This document shows, one piece after another, positions 27,230 to 35,869 of a stretch of DNA of 64,000 bases (the stretch's first letter is position 1; the number at the start of each line of letters is the position of its first letter). Under the pieces are notes generated by a model. The model was not told the origin of the DNA. It ran no database searches and saw nothing but the letters and a program-made list of their open reading frames with translations. Source of the stretch: Shewanella psychrotolerans (GTDB lineage Bacteria > Pseudomonadota > Gammaproteobacteria > Enterobacterales > Shewanellaceae); the NCBI RefSeq assembly GCF_019457595.1, contig NZ_CP080419.1:4154001-4218000 (forward strand), read 5' to 3'. The translations under genes and the position numbers were made by a program.

Positions 27230-27973
27230 TTATTGGATCGATTGGAGGCGATCACGATTTGGCATATACTTGTGAAAAATCTTATCAACTTCTCCAGATT
27301 GAATAAGCTCATCCATCTTGCTATCAAATATCACTTTAAGCCGCTCTCCCTTGGGAGTATGAGCAAATACAAAATATACTGCAGGAGCCAGTACATTTTC
27401 GATAATGACATACTGACGCGGATGATGTAGTTTGGTGGATAATTTTTCCATCTCATCCTTGTAATACATAACGGCATCAATACGACCCGAATTGACGTGA
27501 TTAAGCATCTGTAGCAGATCACTATTCTCTTCATAGTACATAGGAACGTTGACAAAACTGTCGAAACGATACTCCAACATGGCTTGTACTTTCTTCTGTT
27601 TCAGACTAGATACACCCTTCCAGATTGCAGCTAATTCAGGCGTTACAGCCACATCGACTTTGTCAACTTCTATAGGCTCTCGACTATAATAGGAGCTACT
27701 CACATCACCTGAATAGACACCTAATCCCATATCAGCCCTTTTTTGTTCAACCAAATATAAAGATCTTGCAAAAGGCACAAGGTCAACATTTAGTTGCCAC
27801 TCTGGCTCGGGAAATATACGACGAACGAGATCTAAATAGTAACCGCTACCATCCCGATTGCTGTAATCAATCATCTCTTCACCTACAATAGAGATTGTAA
27901 TAGGCTCTGCACTCACTAGCTTAAGTGACAGCAAACATAGCAACAGTAAACTCCATATAAATCGGTAAACCAT
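27230..27973 (-). CDS. Periplasmic solute-binding protein (SBP_bac_3-like)
   Basis: A 247-residue protein with a signal peptide (cleavage near VSA-EP, ~23). It has the amino-acid-type binding fold: GSGYYLDLVRRIF, LVPFARSLYLVEQKRADMGL, a VNSGRIDAVMYY hinge segment and a GEVDKIFHKY end. No permease or ATPase gene is adjacent. Stand-alone proteins of this type in Shewanella and Vibrio are often unlinked sensors or of unknown role. It converges on menF and diverges from the yhhQ leader. Confidence 0.85.
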   Translation of the reverse strand: MVYRFIWSLLLLCLLSLKLVSAEPITISIVGEEMIDYSNRDGSGYYLDLVRRIFPEPEWQLNVDLVPFARSLYLVEQKRADMGLGVYSGDVSSSYYSREPIEVDKVDVAVTPELAAIWKGVSSLKQKKVQAMLEYRFDSFVNVPMYYEENSDLLQMLNHVNSGRIDAVMYYKDEMEKLSTKLHHPRQYVIIENVLAPAVYFVFAHTPKGERLKVIFDSKMDELIQSGEVDKIFHKYMPNRDRLQSIQ

Positions 27974-28079
27974 TCAATGCTCCCGTAAAAAAAGAACCTT
28001 ATACAGCTAGTGTAGGTCGCTTTGCGCAAATAAACAGTGTTATTTAAAGTAGAACTTTAATAAAAACGGCAGATAATCC

Positions 28080-28107
28080 TTGCTCATTTTTAAGGGTTCT
28101 CTATAAT
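28080..28107 (+). promoter_or_regulatory. Predicted sigma70 promoter of yhhQ
   Basis: TTGCTC (28080-28085), 16-base spacer, perfect -10 TATAAT (28102-28107). Transcription would begin near 28114, giving a ~100-base leader containing the preQ1 aptamer. An 8-bp inverted repeat (28067-28074 with 28106-28113) flanks the promoter. Confidence 0.7.
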
Positions 28108-28170
28108 CTGCCGCCCAAATCTTTAACCGCCATCACAGCTAACGGCTGAGAATGGTATCTATTCACCGAT

Positions 28171-28208
28171 AGCGGGTTCCCTCACCCCGCGTTAACCACC
28201 AAAAAAGG
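28171..28208 (+). promoter_or_regulatory. preQ1-I riboswitch
   Basis: The leader shows the compact preQ1 class I layout. P1 is GCGGG (28172-28176) pairing with CCCGC (28186-28190), with a C-rich loop beginning TTCC. The linker GTTAACCACC and an A-tract follow, ending in AAGG (28205-28208). In this class the A-tract packs against P1 and the terminal GG pairs with loop C residues. Here that AAGG is also the ribosome site, seven bases before the yhhQ ATG at 28216, so ligand binding should block translation. The gene it precedes transports queuosine precursors, the expected target. Confidence 0.88.
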
Positions 28209-28215
28209 CCACAAG

Positions 28216-28884
28216 ATGTTAATGTTATCTCACGCGCAGACACAGCGTGCTTTATGGCTATTGGTCAGTTTTCATATACTGATTATTTCCGCCAGCAATT
28301 ACTTGGTACAACTCCCTTTTCAGATATTTGGCTTCCATACCACATGGGGGGCTTTTAGCTTTCCATTTGTTTATTTAGCCACTGATCTTACCGTCAGAAT
28401 TTTTGGCCAACAAAATGCCAGACAGATTATCCTTAAAGCAATGATTCCCGCATTAGTGATCTCCTATTTAATCGGCGTTCTCTTCCACCAAGGCAGCTTT
28501 CAAGGCAGCCAGTCATTGGTTGAATTTAACAGCTTTGTATTTCGCATCGCCTTTGCTAGCTTTGCCGCCTATTTCGTTGGTCAACTAATGGATATTACCG
28601 TGTTTGCCAAACTCAGAGCAGCAAGGGCCTGGTGGGTTGCCCCTGCGGCATCAACAGTGATCGGTAACCTTATCGATACTCTAGTATTTTTCAGCGTTGC
28701 CTTTTACGCGTCCACCGACGAATTTATGGCAATGAACTGGCCAGAGATAGCGACCGTTGATTACGGCTTTAAGCTTATTGTGAGTTTAGGACTCTTCCTT
28801 CCTGCCTACGGCGTGCTGCTAAAAGTTTTACAAGATCGAATCCTCAGTGTAGAAGCAATAAAAGCGCGCGACAGACTGGCCTGA
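28216..28884 (+). CDS. yhhQ: Queuosine precursor transporter YhhQ (VUT family)
   Basis: A 222-residue inner-membrane protein (E. coli YhhQ has 221) with about six helices. Family signatures include NYLVQLPFQIFGFHTTWGAF, the PFVYLATDLTVRIFGQ segment and a late GNLIDTLVFFSVAFY. YhhQ imports preQ0/preQ1 for the tRNA modification queuosine. The start codon is fixed by the riboswitch-embedded AAGG. Control by a preQ1 aptamer in the leader fits this function exactly. Confidence 0.95.
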   Translation: MLMLSHAQTQRALWLLVSFHILIISASNYLVQLPFQIFGFHTTWGAFSFPFVYLATDLTVRIFGQQNARQIILKAMIPALVISYLIGVLFHQGSFQGSQSLVEFNSFVFRIAFASFAAYFVGQLMDITVFAKLRAARAWWVAPAASTVIGNLIDTLVFFSVAFYASTDEFMAMNWPEIATVDYGFKLIVSLGLFLPAYGVLLKVLQDRILSVEAIKARDRLA

Positions 28885-28967
28885 CCAGTTGTTTTATAAT
28901 ATCATCGCGACACTTTTTAAGTCAGTCCTAGTGTCGCCTTGATGGCGTCGTTGTTTGGAGAGTCAAA

Positions 28968-29429
28968 ATGTACACCACGACTATCGAACGTCATACTCAA
29001 CTTACCGATGAGCTACTTCAGTCAATAATCAACCTCACCGAACAAATACCAGAATTTGATCGCCGTTATAGCCCTCAAGACTATTTTCAGCGCCTACATA
29101 ATAAGCCATTGATGATTCAGATTATTAGTATTGAAGGTGAGTTGGCTGGTTTTAAGATTGGTTATAGTGAACAATCGGGCTTGTTCTATAGCTGGCTTGG
29201 GGCGATTTTACCTGAATTTAGGCAGCTTGGACTCGCTAAAACATTGCTAAACGATCAGGAAAAATGGGCCAAAGACAATGGTTATATAACAATGGAAGTA
29301 ACAACCTATAATCGCTTCTCCGCAATGCTACAAATGCTTATTCAGCAGGGATATAAAATAGCGGGGTTACAAAAAAACGAACTTGAAATTAACAATAATA
29401 AGTTGATTTTAAATAAAAATATAAATTAA
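28968..29429 (+). CDS. GNAT family N-acetyltransferase
   Basis: A 153-residue protein. The acetyl-CoA-binding part of the GNAT fold is seen at ~75-105: FYSWLGAILPEFRQLGLAKT then LLNDQEKWAKDNGY, which approximates the Q/RxxGxG/A loop, followed by EVTTYNRFSAMLQML. The substrate is unknown. A GGAGAG ribosome site lies before the ATG. The next plus-strand feature is the ryhB small RNA, with its own promoter 35 bases after the stop. Confidence 0.85.
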   Translation: MYTTTIERHTQLTDELLQSIINLTEQIPEFDRRYSPQDYFQRLHNKPLMIQIISIEGELAGFKIGYSEQSGLFYSWLGAILPEFRQLGLAKTLLNDQEKWAKDNGYITMEVTTYNRFSAMLQMLIQQGYKIAGLQKNELEINNNKLILNKNIN

Positions 29430-29463
29430 CCACGAAAAAAACCAATCTTTACATTTAAATCAC

Positions 29464-29494
29464 TTGCCAACTCAAATGATAATGATTACTATTT
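29464..29494 (+). promoter_or_regulatory. ryhB promoter with overlapping Fur box
   Basis: A near-ideal sigma70 promoter: -35 TTGCCA (29464-29469), 17-base spacer, -10 TACTAT (29487-29492). A Fur-type sequence beginning GATAATGAT at 29478 covers the spacer and -10 and matches about 14 of 19 positions of the consensus. Iron-loaded Fur would block RNA polymerase here, giving expression under iron limitation. Confidence 0.88.
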
Positions 29495-29498
29495 ACAT

Positions 29499-29616
29499 GC
29501 GTTCCAAAGCTCAGTTTATTAAGCACTTCATCTCTGCCTAATTGATTGAGTTCGCAAGCACAACATTGCTCACACACTCTTTGTGGCCGGACTATCTTTA
29601 TTCCGGCTTTTTTTTT
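29499..29616 (+). ncRNA. ryhB: RyhB-like iron-responsive small RNA
   Basis: Non-coding segment between the Fur-controlled promoter and a strong terminator, about 118 bases. The block at 29556-29574 reads AAGCACAACATTGCTCACA, differing at one position from the conserved target-pairing core of E. coli RyhB as I remember it. RyhB is an Hfq-dependent RNA that represses mRNAs for iron-rich proteins when iron is scarce. The 5' end is inferred from the -10 box. It is longer than the ~90-base E. coli RNA, in line with longer versions in other genera. Confidence 0.88.
29586..29616 (+). terminator. Terminator of ryhB
   Basis: GCCGGA (29586-29591) pairs with TCCGGC (29602-29607), followed by nine T (29608-29616). 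It lies ~195 bp before the convergent histidine kinase gene end; 29617-29810 holds nothing I recognise. Confidence 0.88.
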
Positions 29617-29810
29617 GCTGTTTTGTCCTAAAATGTGTTGACGATTTAGGTTAAGCGATAAGATAACCTGAGGAGAATTAGCCGCTGTATTATTTCATCT
29701 CAAACTTGTCATTAGCTTTGCTTACAAAGCGTATTGACGCGTCCATAGCCCGCGTATTGCAAATGAATACAACACAATTAGCGGAATGAAGACGGTTTGA
29801 GATACGTTTG

Positions 29811-31991
29811 TTATTCCGAGTTCAGGTTAGAGAATTTCTTATCTATCGCACTAGAGAAATGCAAACCTTCATAGGGAGGATTAAACTGGTCATCTTTGGC
29901 TTTATGGTAAAGGCCAATCGTAAACAAAGTGCCTTTCCCTAGAGTTGAGCTAACCTCTATCGTTCCACCGATACGCTTAATGATGCCGTAGCTGAGCGAT
30001 AACCCTAAGCCTGTGCCATCCTTACGTGTAGTGTAAAAAGGGTCAAAAATACGCCCCAGTTGCTCTTCAGGTATCCCTTTTCCTTCATCCTCAATCTCAA
30101 TCTTAACCCCAATAAGTTCATCACTTTGCACCCAATCATAAGTTCGGATCCAGATCCGTCCTTGACCATCCATAGCATGCGCAGCATTGACAACTAAGTT
30201 GATCAACACCTGCAGTAACTGGGGACGATTCACTTCAATGGGATAGCTGGCATTGAGGTCTTGGTGTAGTATCACTTCTTGCTTTTGAATTGAGTGACGC
30301 ACCAAGATCAGCATCTCTTCGATGATAGGTGTGAGCTGATGCATCTCCAGTGGCGCATTAAACTCACCGGGACGACTATACTGCAGCAAACTTCGAATAA
30401 TGGTACTGATACGACCAACTTGCTGAATAACAATATCGATCTCTTCTTCAACATCTGCAGCTTTGTCACCGAGCTCAAATTTAAGTAACTCCATATTGCC
30501 AAGAATTACCGCTGTCGGATTATTTATCTCATGGGCAATACCCGCGGTTAGCTCACCGAGGGCAGTCAACTTTTCGTTGGTCACCAGCTGCTGACGAGTC
30601 TCGTTGAGCAATGCAACGTTGCGCTGCAGTTCCTCTGTTTTCTCTTGTAAACTGCGAGTGCGCTCCTCAACTTTAACCTCCAGCAGCTCTGCAGCCGCCT
30701 GAATTTGAGTATTACGTCGTTGCAGCAAATCCAGCATTCGATCAAACTGCTCAGCCAAATTAGACAGCTCATTATCCTCTTCTAATCCGAGCGAACCTAT
30801 ACGTAAGTTACGACCAGACTGCACTGCCTTCACCACATGGTGAATACGCTCAATAGGTTGCAGCAAGCTGTAGGCGCCGCGATAGACCAATAAGCCAGAG
30901 ACCAACAGCACCAGCATAAGAATGGTGCCCAGCTCTATGATGTTCAACAGATAGTTGTGAATAAAGGGTGACTCGGAAAACCCGGTATAGATCATACCAA
31001 TACGCTCACCACGAATATCCTTAAGCGGCGCATACGCGGAAATAAACCAATCGTTATATACAAAAGCCCTATCGACCCACATCAAACCTTGGATCAATAC
31101 TTTTTGTCTCACCTCTTCTGAAACTAAGCTGCCAAGTGCACGTCCCTGTTTTTCGCTGCCCTGAGGGAAAAAGTGTAATGGCACATTGGTACTAATACGG
31201 GTGTTATCAAGAAAAATCGTTACCGTACCAATTGAACGCTCCGGTAGCGTCCCTTTGTCGTACACCAGATCGCGTATATGATCGACAAGTCGAATATCAC
31301 GATTAAGCAAAATTCCGCCATCGAGATACCAGCTCAAATTACCAGTGTCACTGTATATAGGTAATAGACTGCGACTCAACATGCCGCGCTTTTCTATCTC
31401 TTTACTCGGTTTTTGCGAGCGTGGTGTATCAACTAACTTGATCACCGCTTCTTGTTCCAGTTTAGGTTCGAGTGCGGCTAACCTTTGCGGCTCCAACACC
31501 ATTAAACCTGATACCGCTTCATTTTCATGGATTTTAGGTAGCATCATTCTCAAGTTGGGATCACTAGCGGCTTCGGCGACACTAACTAGCCGTAAAAAAT
31601 CCAGATTGAGCTGTTCCTTTTTTAACGCAAGTAGCTCATTGATTTTACTTCGTGTCGCCTTAGGGGCAGCATTAATATGTTGAAACGCATTTTGAAACTC
31701 CCAAGAGGTCTTAACCAATTCGAGCCGACTCTCTTGCTTATCTTGCACCGCAATGAGGGTATTACTTGCTACGGTTAAATCAGCCTTAACTTTCATAAAA
31801 AGCTGCTTACCCGTATAGCTGATATTCCAATAGATAGTGATAAAAACTAGGCTCACCAAAGTGAGCAAAATAGGTAATAGGGTTAGGATTAAGATGCGAT
31901 AACGCACCTTGGCCCGCATCTGCTGCCAATTAACACCCAATATACGCGGAAAGAATGACACCTTAACCTTCCTCAGACTGATTAAGCTCAA
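29811..31991 (-). CDS. Membrane sensor histidine kinase
   Basis: A 726-residue protein. Membrane helix 1 (~34-54) is followed by a large periplasmic sensing region (~55-345, cache-like, with FIHNYLLNI near its end), helix 2 (~352-372), HAMP (~375-430), a coiled coil, HisKA with His487 in AHEINNP, and HATPase (GKGIPEEQLGRIFDPF, GTGLGLSLSYGI). It is DctB/NtrB-like in the catalytic part. Its start overlaps the response regulator end by 29 bases, so the two form one operon. The pair diverges from the tungstate/Moco genes, making it the likely sensor for them (inference). Confidence 0.94.
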   Translation of the reverse strand: MSLISLRKVKVSFFPRILGVNWQQMRAKVRYRILILTLLPILLTLVSLVFITIYWNISYTGKQLFMKVKADLTVASNTLIAVQDKQESRLELVKTSWEFQNAFQHINAAPKATRSKINELLALKKEQLNLDFLRLVSVAEAASDPNLRMMLPKIHENEAVSGLMVLEPQRLAALEPKLEQEAVIKLVDTPRSQKPSKEIEKRGMLSRSLLPIYSDTGNLSWYLDGGILLNRDIRLVDHIRDLVYDKGTLPERSIGTVTIFLDNTRISTNVPLHFFPQGSEKQGRALGSLVSEEVRQKVLIQGLMWVDRAFVYNDWFISAYAPLKDIRGERIGMIYTGFSESPFIHNYLLNIIELGTILMLVLLVSGLLVYRGAYSLLQPIERIHHVVKAVQSGRNLRIGSLGLEEDNELSNLAEQFDRMLDLLQRRNTQIQAAAELLEVKVEERTRSLQEKTEELQRNVALLNETRQQLVTNEKLTALGELTAGIAHEINNPTAVILGNMELLKFELGDKAADVEEEIDIVIQQVGRISTIIRSLLQYSRPGEFNAPLEMHQLTPIIEEMLILVRHSIQKQEVILHQDLNASYPIEVNRPQLLQVLINLVVNAAHAMDGQGRIWIRTYDWVQSDELIGVKIEIEDEGKGIPEEQLGRIFDPFYTTRKDGTGLGLSLSYGIIKRIGGTIEVSSTLGKGTLFTIGLYHKAKDDQFNPPYEGLHFSSAIDKKFSNLNSE

Positions 31992-33345
31992 ACCACTCTT
32001 TGTACTTACGGTCTAGCGTTTTTCGCGACACACCAAGATCGCGCGCAGCAGCAGACTTATTTCCCTGATGAAGATCGACGACTGAAGTGACATGGTGCTT
32101 TTCAACTGCTTTTAAAGTCCAATCTAACGGATAACCTAATTCGTTAAAAGACTCGGCTTTAGGCTGTGACTTCCAATACTCTGCAGGTGGTTTGCCGAGT
32201 AAGATGCAACGCTCAATCATATTGCGTAGCTCACGAATATTGCCGGGCCACTCGTGTTGCTGCAGCTTAAGCATATCCTCATGGCTCCATACGACCTCTT
32301 TTACGCCTAACTCGGCAGCCAGTTGGCGCATGAAGTGATGAGTAAGCTCAACCACATCTTCTGGACGCTCTCTTAATGGCGGAATCACTATGTCGAGGAC
32401 ATTTAAGCGGTAAAAAAGATCTCGCCTAAAATTGCCAGCTTCAACTTCATCAGCGAGCTTACGGTTTGTCGCCGCCAGCACCCGTACATCAATATTAATC
32501 TCTTTCTCACTGCCAACCGGGCGTATCGTGCGCTGCTCTAATACCCGCAGCAATGCCGTTTGCATCTTAAGTGGCATCTCACCTATTTCATCTAAGAAAA
32601 TCGTGCCTCCCGATGCAAAGCTAAATAAACCCTCACGATTGCCTTTCGCCCCAGTAAATGAACCAGCGGCATGGCCGAATAGCTCACTTTCGAGGAGTTC
32701 TGGCGCAATGGCGCCACAATTGACCGGTACAAAGGGGCCTTGTCGACCACTGAGCAGATGTAGTTGCCGTGCCACCAGCTCCTTACCCGTACCAGATTCA
32801 CCTTCAATTAATATCACCGCGTTAGTCGGTGCCACACGCTCAATAACCTGCTTCACCTCCATCATCCCATCACTACTACCGATGATGGTAGATGAATGAC
32901 CAATAGAGACCTCACGCCGTAACATTAAGTTTTCACGCTTAAGCAAACGGCGCTCGATACAACGGTCGACCGCCTTCATCATCTGCTCAAGATGGAACGG
33001 CTTCATAATGAAATCTGATGCGCCTGCTCTCAATGCTTTTATCGCGACATCCATATCGGCATAACCCGTCATAAAAATGATGTCTGAACGACGTTCTTGG
33101 TCATTAAGCGCTTCATCCCATTCGATACCTGAACGGCCAGGAAGACGAATATCAACAATCAGAAGGTCGAAGTGACAGCGACTACGCAACTGCTCAGCAT
33201 CTTCAACACTCCCAGCGGTCTCAACCAAGGCAAACTTCTTCGATAACGCTTTTTTTAAAAAGCTTCTCATGCCAGGTTCATCATCAACAATCAACACAGA
33301 GACTGCTGAGGGTAATGGCTTTATCTCTTTACTTGATAGGCTCAT
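31963..33345 (-). CDS. Sigma54-dependent response regulator
   Basis: A 460-residue NtrC/DctD-type activator. The receiver domain (~15-130) has Asp65 in LLIVDIRLPG and a switch Lys in FIMKPF. The AAA+ domain (~150-380) has GESGTGKEL, a sigma54-contact loop reading GSFTGA rather than the usual GAFTGA, and GGTIFLDEIGEM. The C-terminal Fis-type helix-turn-helix (~415-455) has NKSAAARDLGVSRKTLDRKY. It activates sigma54 promoters when phosphorylated, and one such promoter lies in the gap that separates this gene from tupA. Confidence 0.96.
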   Translation of the reverse strand: MSLSSKEIKPLPSAVSVLIVDDEPGMRSFLKKALSKKFALVETAGSVEDAEQLRSRCHFDLLIVDIRLPGRSGIEWDEALNDQERRSDIIFMTGYADMDVAIKALRAGASDFIMKPFHLEQMMKAVDRCIERRLLKRENLMLRREVSIGHSSTIIGSSDGMMEVKQVIERVAPTNAVILIEGESGTGKELVARQLHLLSGRQGPFVPVNCGAIAPELLESELFGHAAGSFTGAKGNREGLFSFASGGTIFLDEIGEMPLKMQTALLRVLEQRTIRPVGSEKEINIDVRVLAATNRKLADEVEAGNFRRDLFYRLNVLDIVIPPLRERPEDVVELTHHFMRQLAAELGVKEVVWSHEDMLKLQQHEWPGNIRELRNMIERCILLGKPPAEYWKSQPKAESFNELGYPLDWTLKAVEKHHVTSVVDLHQGNKSAAARDLGVSRKTLDRKYKEWFELNQSEEG

Positions 33346-33359
33346 ATTGTCTTCTTTTG

Positions 33360-33452
33360 GACATTTTGACTCACATAGAGTTTATTCTAGCATCAAAGCC
33401 CAGCCAATTGGTCACCCTGAACCAGATGAATGAGGCTCTGGGACATTATGTC
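33360..33452. promoter_or_regulatory. Candidate enhancer sites (GACAT dyads)
   Basis: A perfect dyad GACATTATGTC stands at 33442-33452, and a related GACATTTTGAC at 33360-33370. A third half-site, GACATTAT, begins at 33506, partly continued by GGTC. Their spacing of roughly 50-190 bases upstream of the predicted sigma54 start fits binding sites for the adjacent NtrC-type regulator. The site near 33360 could also serve autoregulation of the kinase operon. Confidence 0.5.
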
Positions 33453-33530
33453 TGCCTTGATTTTGCCAAGCTTGAGACCTATCTCACACTTTAATACTGA
33501 GCTGAGACATTATTCGGTCCAATTCGATAT

Positions 33531-33546
33531 TGGCACCTTTTTTGCT
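33531..33546 (+). promoter_or_regulatory. Sigma54 promoter upstream of tupA
   Basis: TGGCACCTTTTTTGCT matches the -24/-12 consensus (TGGCAC, N5, TTGC) at every conserved position with correct GG-to-GC spacing. Transcription would start near 33557, leaving a ~67-base leader before tupA. Confidence 0.85.
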
Positions 33547-33623
33547 ATTAACGAAGATTGTTTTATACGTAATCAAATGCGAAAGCGGCGAGTCGCATTT
33601 TTTAATTATGCCAAGGAGCAAAA

Positions 33624-34436
33624 ATGTTAAACCTAAAATCAATTTTCAGTGTGGCAGTTATCGCGGGGGCTTTAGCTATCACACCAGCACAAGCTCAAGA
33701 AATCATTAAACTTGCGACAACAACCAGCACCGAAAACTCGGGGTTGCTTAAAAATTTACTGCCTAAATTTGAAGCAGAATCAGGTTATAAAGTACAAGTA
33801 ATTGCAACCGGTACAGGTAAAGCACTTAAACTGGCTCGCCAAGGAGATGTCGATGTCGTTATGACCCATGCTCCAGCAGCTGAAGCAAAATTTGTTGAAG
33901 AAGGTTATGGTGTTACTCCTCGCGGTATAATGGAAAACGATTTTGTGATCTTGGGCCCTAAAAATGACCCAGCAAAGATCCGTAGCAGTAAGACAGCTGA
34001 AGAAGCCTTTGCTAAAATAGCAAGTTCTGGCGAAGGATTTGTATCACGTGGCGATAACTCAGGCACCAACATGAAAGAGTTAATCGTATGGAAAGGTGCT
34101 AAGGTAGAACCGACTTTCAGTGGTTACCGCTCGGTTGGACAAGGTATGGGTAAAACCCTGCTTATGGCAAATGAGCTGCAGTCATATACCCTTTCTGATC
34201 GCGGAACTTATGTTGCTTATAAAGCAAAACTAGACCTAGCTATCGATTATGATGGTGGTGCAGCATTAGCCAACCCATACCAAATCATCCTAATCAATCC
34301 AGAGATGTATCCCGGTCTTAACCACAAGGGTGCAAAAGCATTAAGCGATTGGCTTATTAGCGACGAAGCCCAAACTATGATTAATAGCTACACCGTAGAA
34401 GGTGAGCAACTATTTAAGGCAACGTATAGCAAATGA
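33624..34436 (+). CDS. tupA: Tungstate/molybdate-binding periplasmic protein TupA
   Basis: A 270-residue protein with a signal peptide (cleavage near AQA-QE, ~25). The mature start IIKLATTTSTENSGLL carries the TTTS oxyanion-binding motif of TupA-type proteins, followed by GTGKALKLARQGDVDV, a SRGDNSGTNMKE segment and SDRGTYVA. TupA binds tungstate with very high affinity, although some relatives also take molybdate. It heads tupABC followed by Moco genes, and the permease start overlaps its stop (ATGA). Confidence 0.92.
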   Translation: MLNLKSIFSVAVIAGALAITPAQAQEIIKLATTTSTENSGLLKNLLPKFEAESGYKVQVIATGTGKALKLARQGDVDVVMTHAPAAEAKFVEEGYGVTPRGIMENDFVILGPKNDPAKIRSSKTAEEAFAKIASSGEGFVSRGDNSGTNMKELIVWKGAKVEPTFSGYRSVGQGMGKTLLMANELQSYTLSDRGTYVAYKAKLDLAIDYDGGAALANPYQIILINPEMYPGLNHKGAKALSDWLISDEAQTMINSYTVEGEQLFKATYSK

Positions 34437-35140
34437 GTGAAGGCTGGTTAGCCCTATTACAGCAGGCATTAAGCCTGCTGTTTTCTTTAGACCCCGATGT
34501 GTGGTCCATTGTTAATGTTTCTTTTTCTGTCTCGTTTGCAGCGCTGGCGATCACCTTAGTACCGTCACTTGTCTTAGGTTTTATTCTTGCTTTTGCTCAC
34601 TTTCCTGGCCGCTGGTTTGTCACTAATTTGGTCCAAACGATACAATCAATCCCCACCGTTGTGATCGGTCTATTAGTCTATTTATTGCTAACCCGCATGG
34701 GGCCTCTTGGTGATCTCAGATGGCTATTCACCCAAAAAGGTATGATACTAGGTCAGATGATGATCTGCGCCCCTGTATTAGTTGCCATGAGCCAAGCCGC
34801 TTTTACCAGTGTAGATAAACGAGCTTGGGAAACCTCTCGAACACTAGGTGCCTCTTGGTTGCGTTCGGTGTGGGTTATCTGCAGAGAATTAAAAGTACCG
34901 CTATTGATGGCTATCGTTGCTGCATTTAGTCGTATCCTTACCGAGGTCGGTTGCTCAATGATGGTGGGCGGCAACATTGCCGATGTGACTCGTAACATCC
35001 CCACCGCTATCGCTCTAGAAACCAGCAAAGGAGATTTTGCCCAAGCGATAGCACTAGGGCTCGTTTTACTTATCCTCTCATTAATACTTAACTTTACGCT
35101 AGGTACCTTGAGAGGCAAAGCTGAGCCAAGGAGCCACTAA
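34433..35140 (+). CDS. tupB: Tungstate ABC transporter permease TupB
   Basis: A 235-residue protein with about five or six membrane helices. The binding-protein-dependent permease domain includes SIPTVVIGLLVYLLL and the cytoplasmic EAA-like loop around AWETSRTLGASWLRSVW. MVGGNIADVTRN with TSKGDFAQAIALGLVLL is typical of the TupB/ModB-like group. The start ATG overlaps the tupA stop by four bases, and tupC begins four bases after its stop. Confidence 0.92.
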   Translation: MSEGWLALLQQALSLLFSLDPDVWSIVNVSFSVSFAALAITLVPSLVLGFILAFAHFPGRWFVTNLVQTIQSIPTVVIGLLVYLLLTRMGPLGDLRWLFTQKGMILGQMMICAPVLVAMSQAAFTSVDKRAWETSRTLGASWLRSVWVICRELKVPLLMAIVAAFSRILTEVGCSMMVGGNIADVTRNIPTAIALETSKGDFAQAIALGLVLLILSLILNFTLGTLRGKAEPRSH

Positions 35141-35143
35141 GTC

Positions 35144-35869
35144 ATGGTAAAAATCACCGCTAGCAATATAGAGATGCGTTTCGATAATCGTCATCTCTAT
35201 AGCTTCGATGAACTCAGCCTATCTCAACAGCAAACGATCCACTTACAAGGGGATAATGGCTCGGGAAAAACGACCCTAATGAAGTTGTTTGCTGGTTTGC
35301 TTGCACCAAGTAAAGGTAAAATAGATTCAGAGGGTTTTGGAGCATCACCTTGGTGGAGAAGAAATCAGTTATTAGGCAAAGCTGTTTATCTACATCAGCA
35401 CCCTTACCTCTTTGACGGTTCAGTTGAATACAACCTGAACTATGTGCAGCCCTTTTGCCAATTAAGTCATGTTGAGATAAAACAACGTTCCACGGTAGCC
35501 ATTGAGATGGCGCAACTGGGCTCGCTAATTACGCAGCAAGCCTCAAGTTTATCAGGAGGGGAACGGCAACGATTAGCCATCGCTCGCGCCTGGATTATGC
35601 GTCCAAAGCTATTGATGCTCGACGAACCGACCTCTAACATGGATCAGTTGTCGCAGCAGTTAGTGCTTAACATGATAAGCAACCTTAAGGCACAAGGGAC
35701 CGGAATGCTTATTAGTAGTCATCAAAGCTGCTCTTTAACCAGCCTTTGTGAACAAAGCTGGCATATTTGCGATCAGCAGATTATCGTCACCGATGAACAA
35801 AATGGGACAATATCGGCTTTTAGCCACCATAAATCTAAGCAGGAACTGAGATATGTCACAGCAAATTGA
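35144..35869 (+). CDS. tupC: Tungstate ABC transporter ATPase TupC
   Basis: A 241-residue ABC ATPase: Walker A QGDNGSGKTTLMKL, Q-loop YLHQHPYLFDGS, signature LSGGERQRLAIARAW, Walker B LLMLDEPTSNMD and a switch His in LISSHQ. It energises TupAB uptake. The 3' end overlaps mobA by 17 bases, tying the transporter directly to cofactor synthesis. Confidence 0.92.
   Translation: MVKITASNIEMRFDNRHLYSFDELSLSQQQTIHLQGDNGSGKTTLMKLFAGLLAPSKGKIDSEGFGASPWWRRNQLLGKAVYLHQHPYLFDGSVEYNLNYVQPFCQLSHVEIKQRSTVAIEMAQLGSLITQQASSLSGGERQRLAIARAWIMRPKLLMLDEPTSNMDQLSQQLVLNMISNLKAQGTGMLISSHQSCSLTSLCEQSWHICDQQIIVTDEQNGTISAFSHHKSKQELRYVTAN

Noticed and set aside
32432..32899. 155-codon plus-strand ORF opposite the sigma54 regulator
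   Set aside because: The AAA+ domain in the minus frame is unmistakable; the long shadow reflects codon composition.
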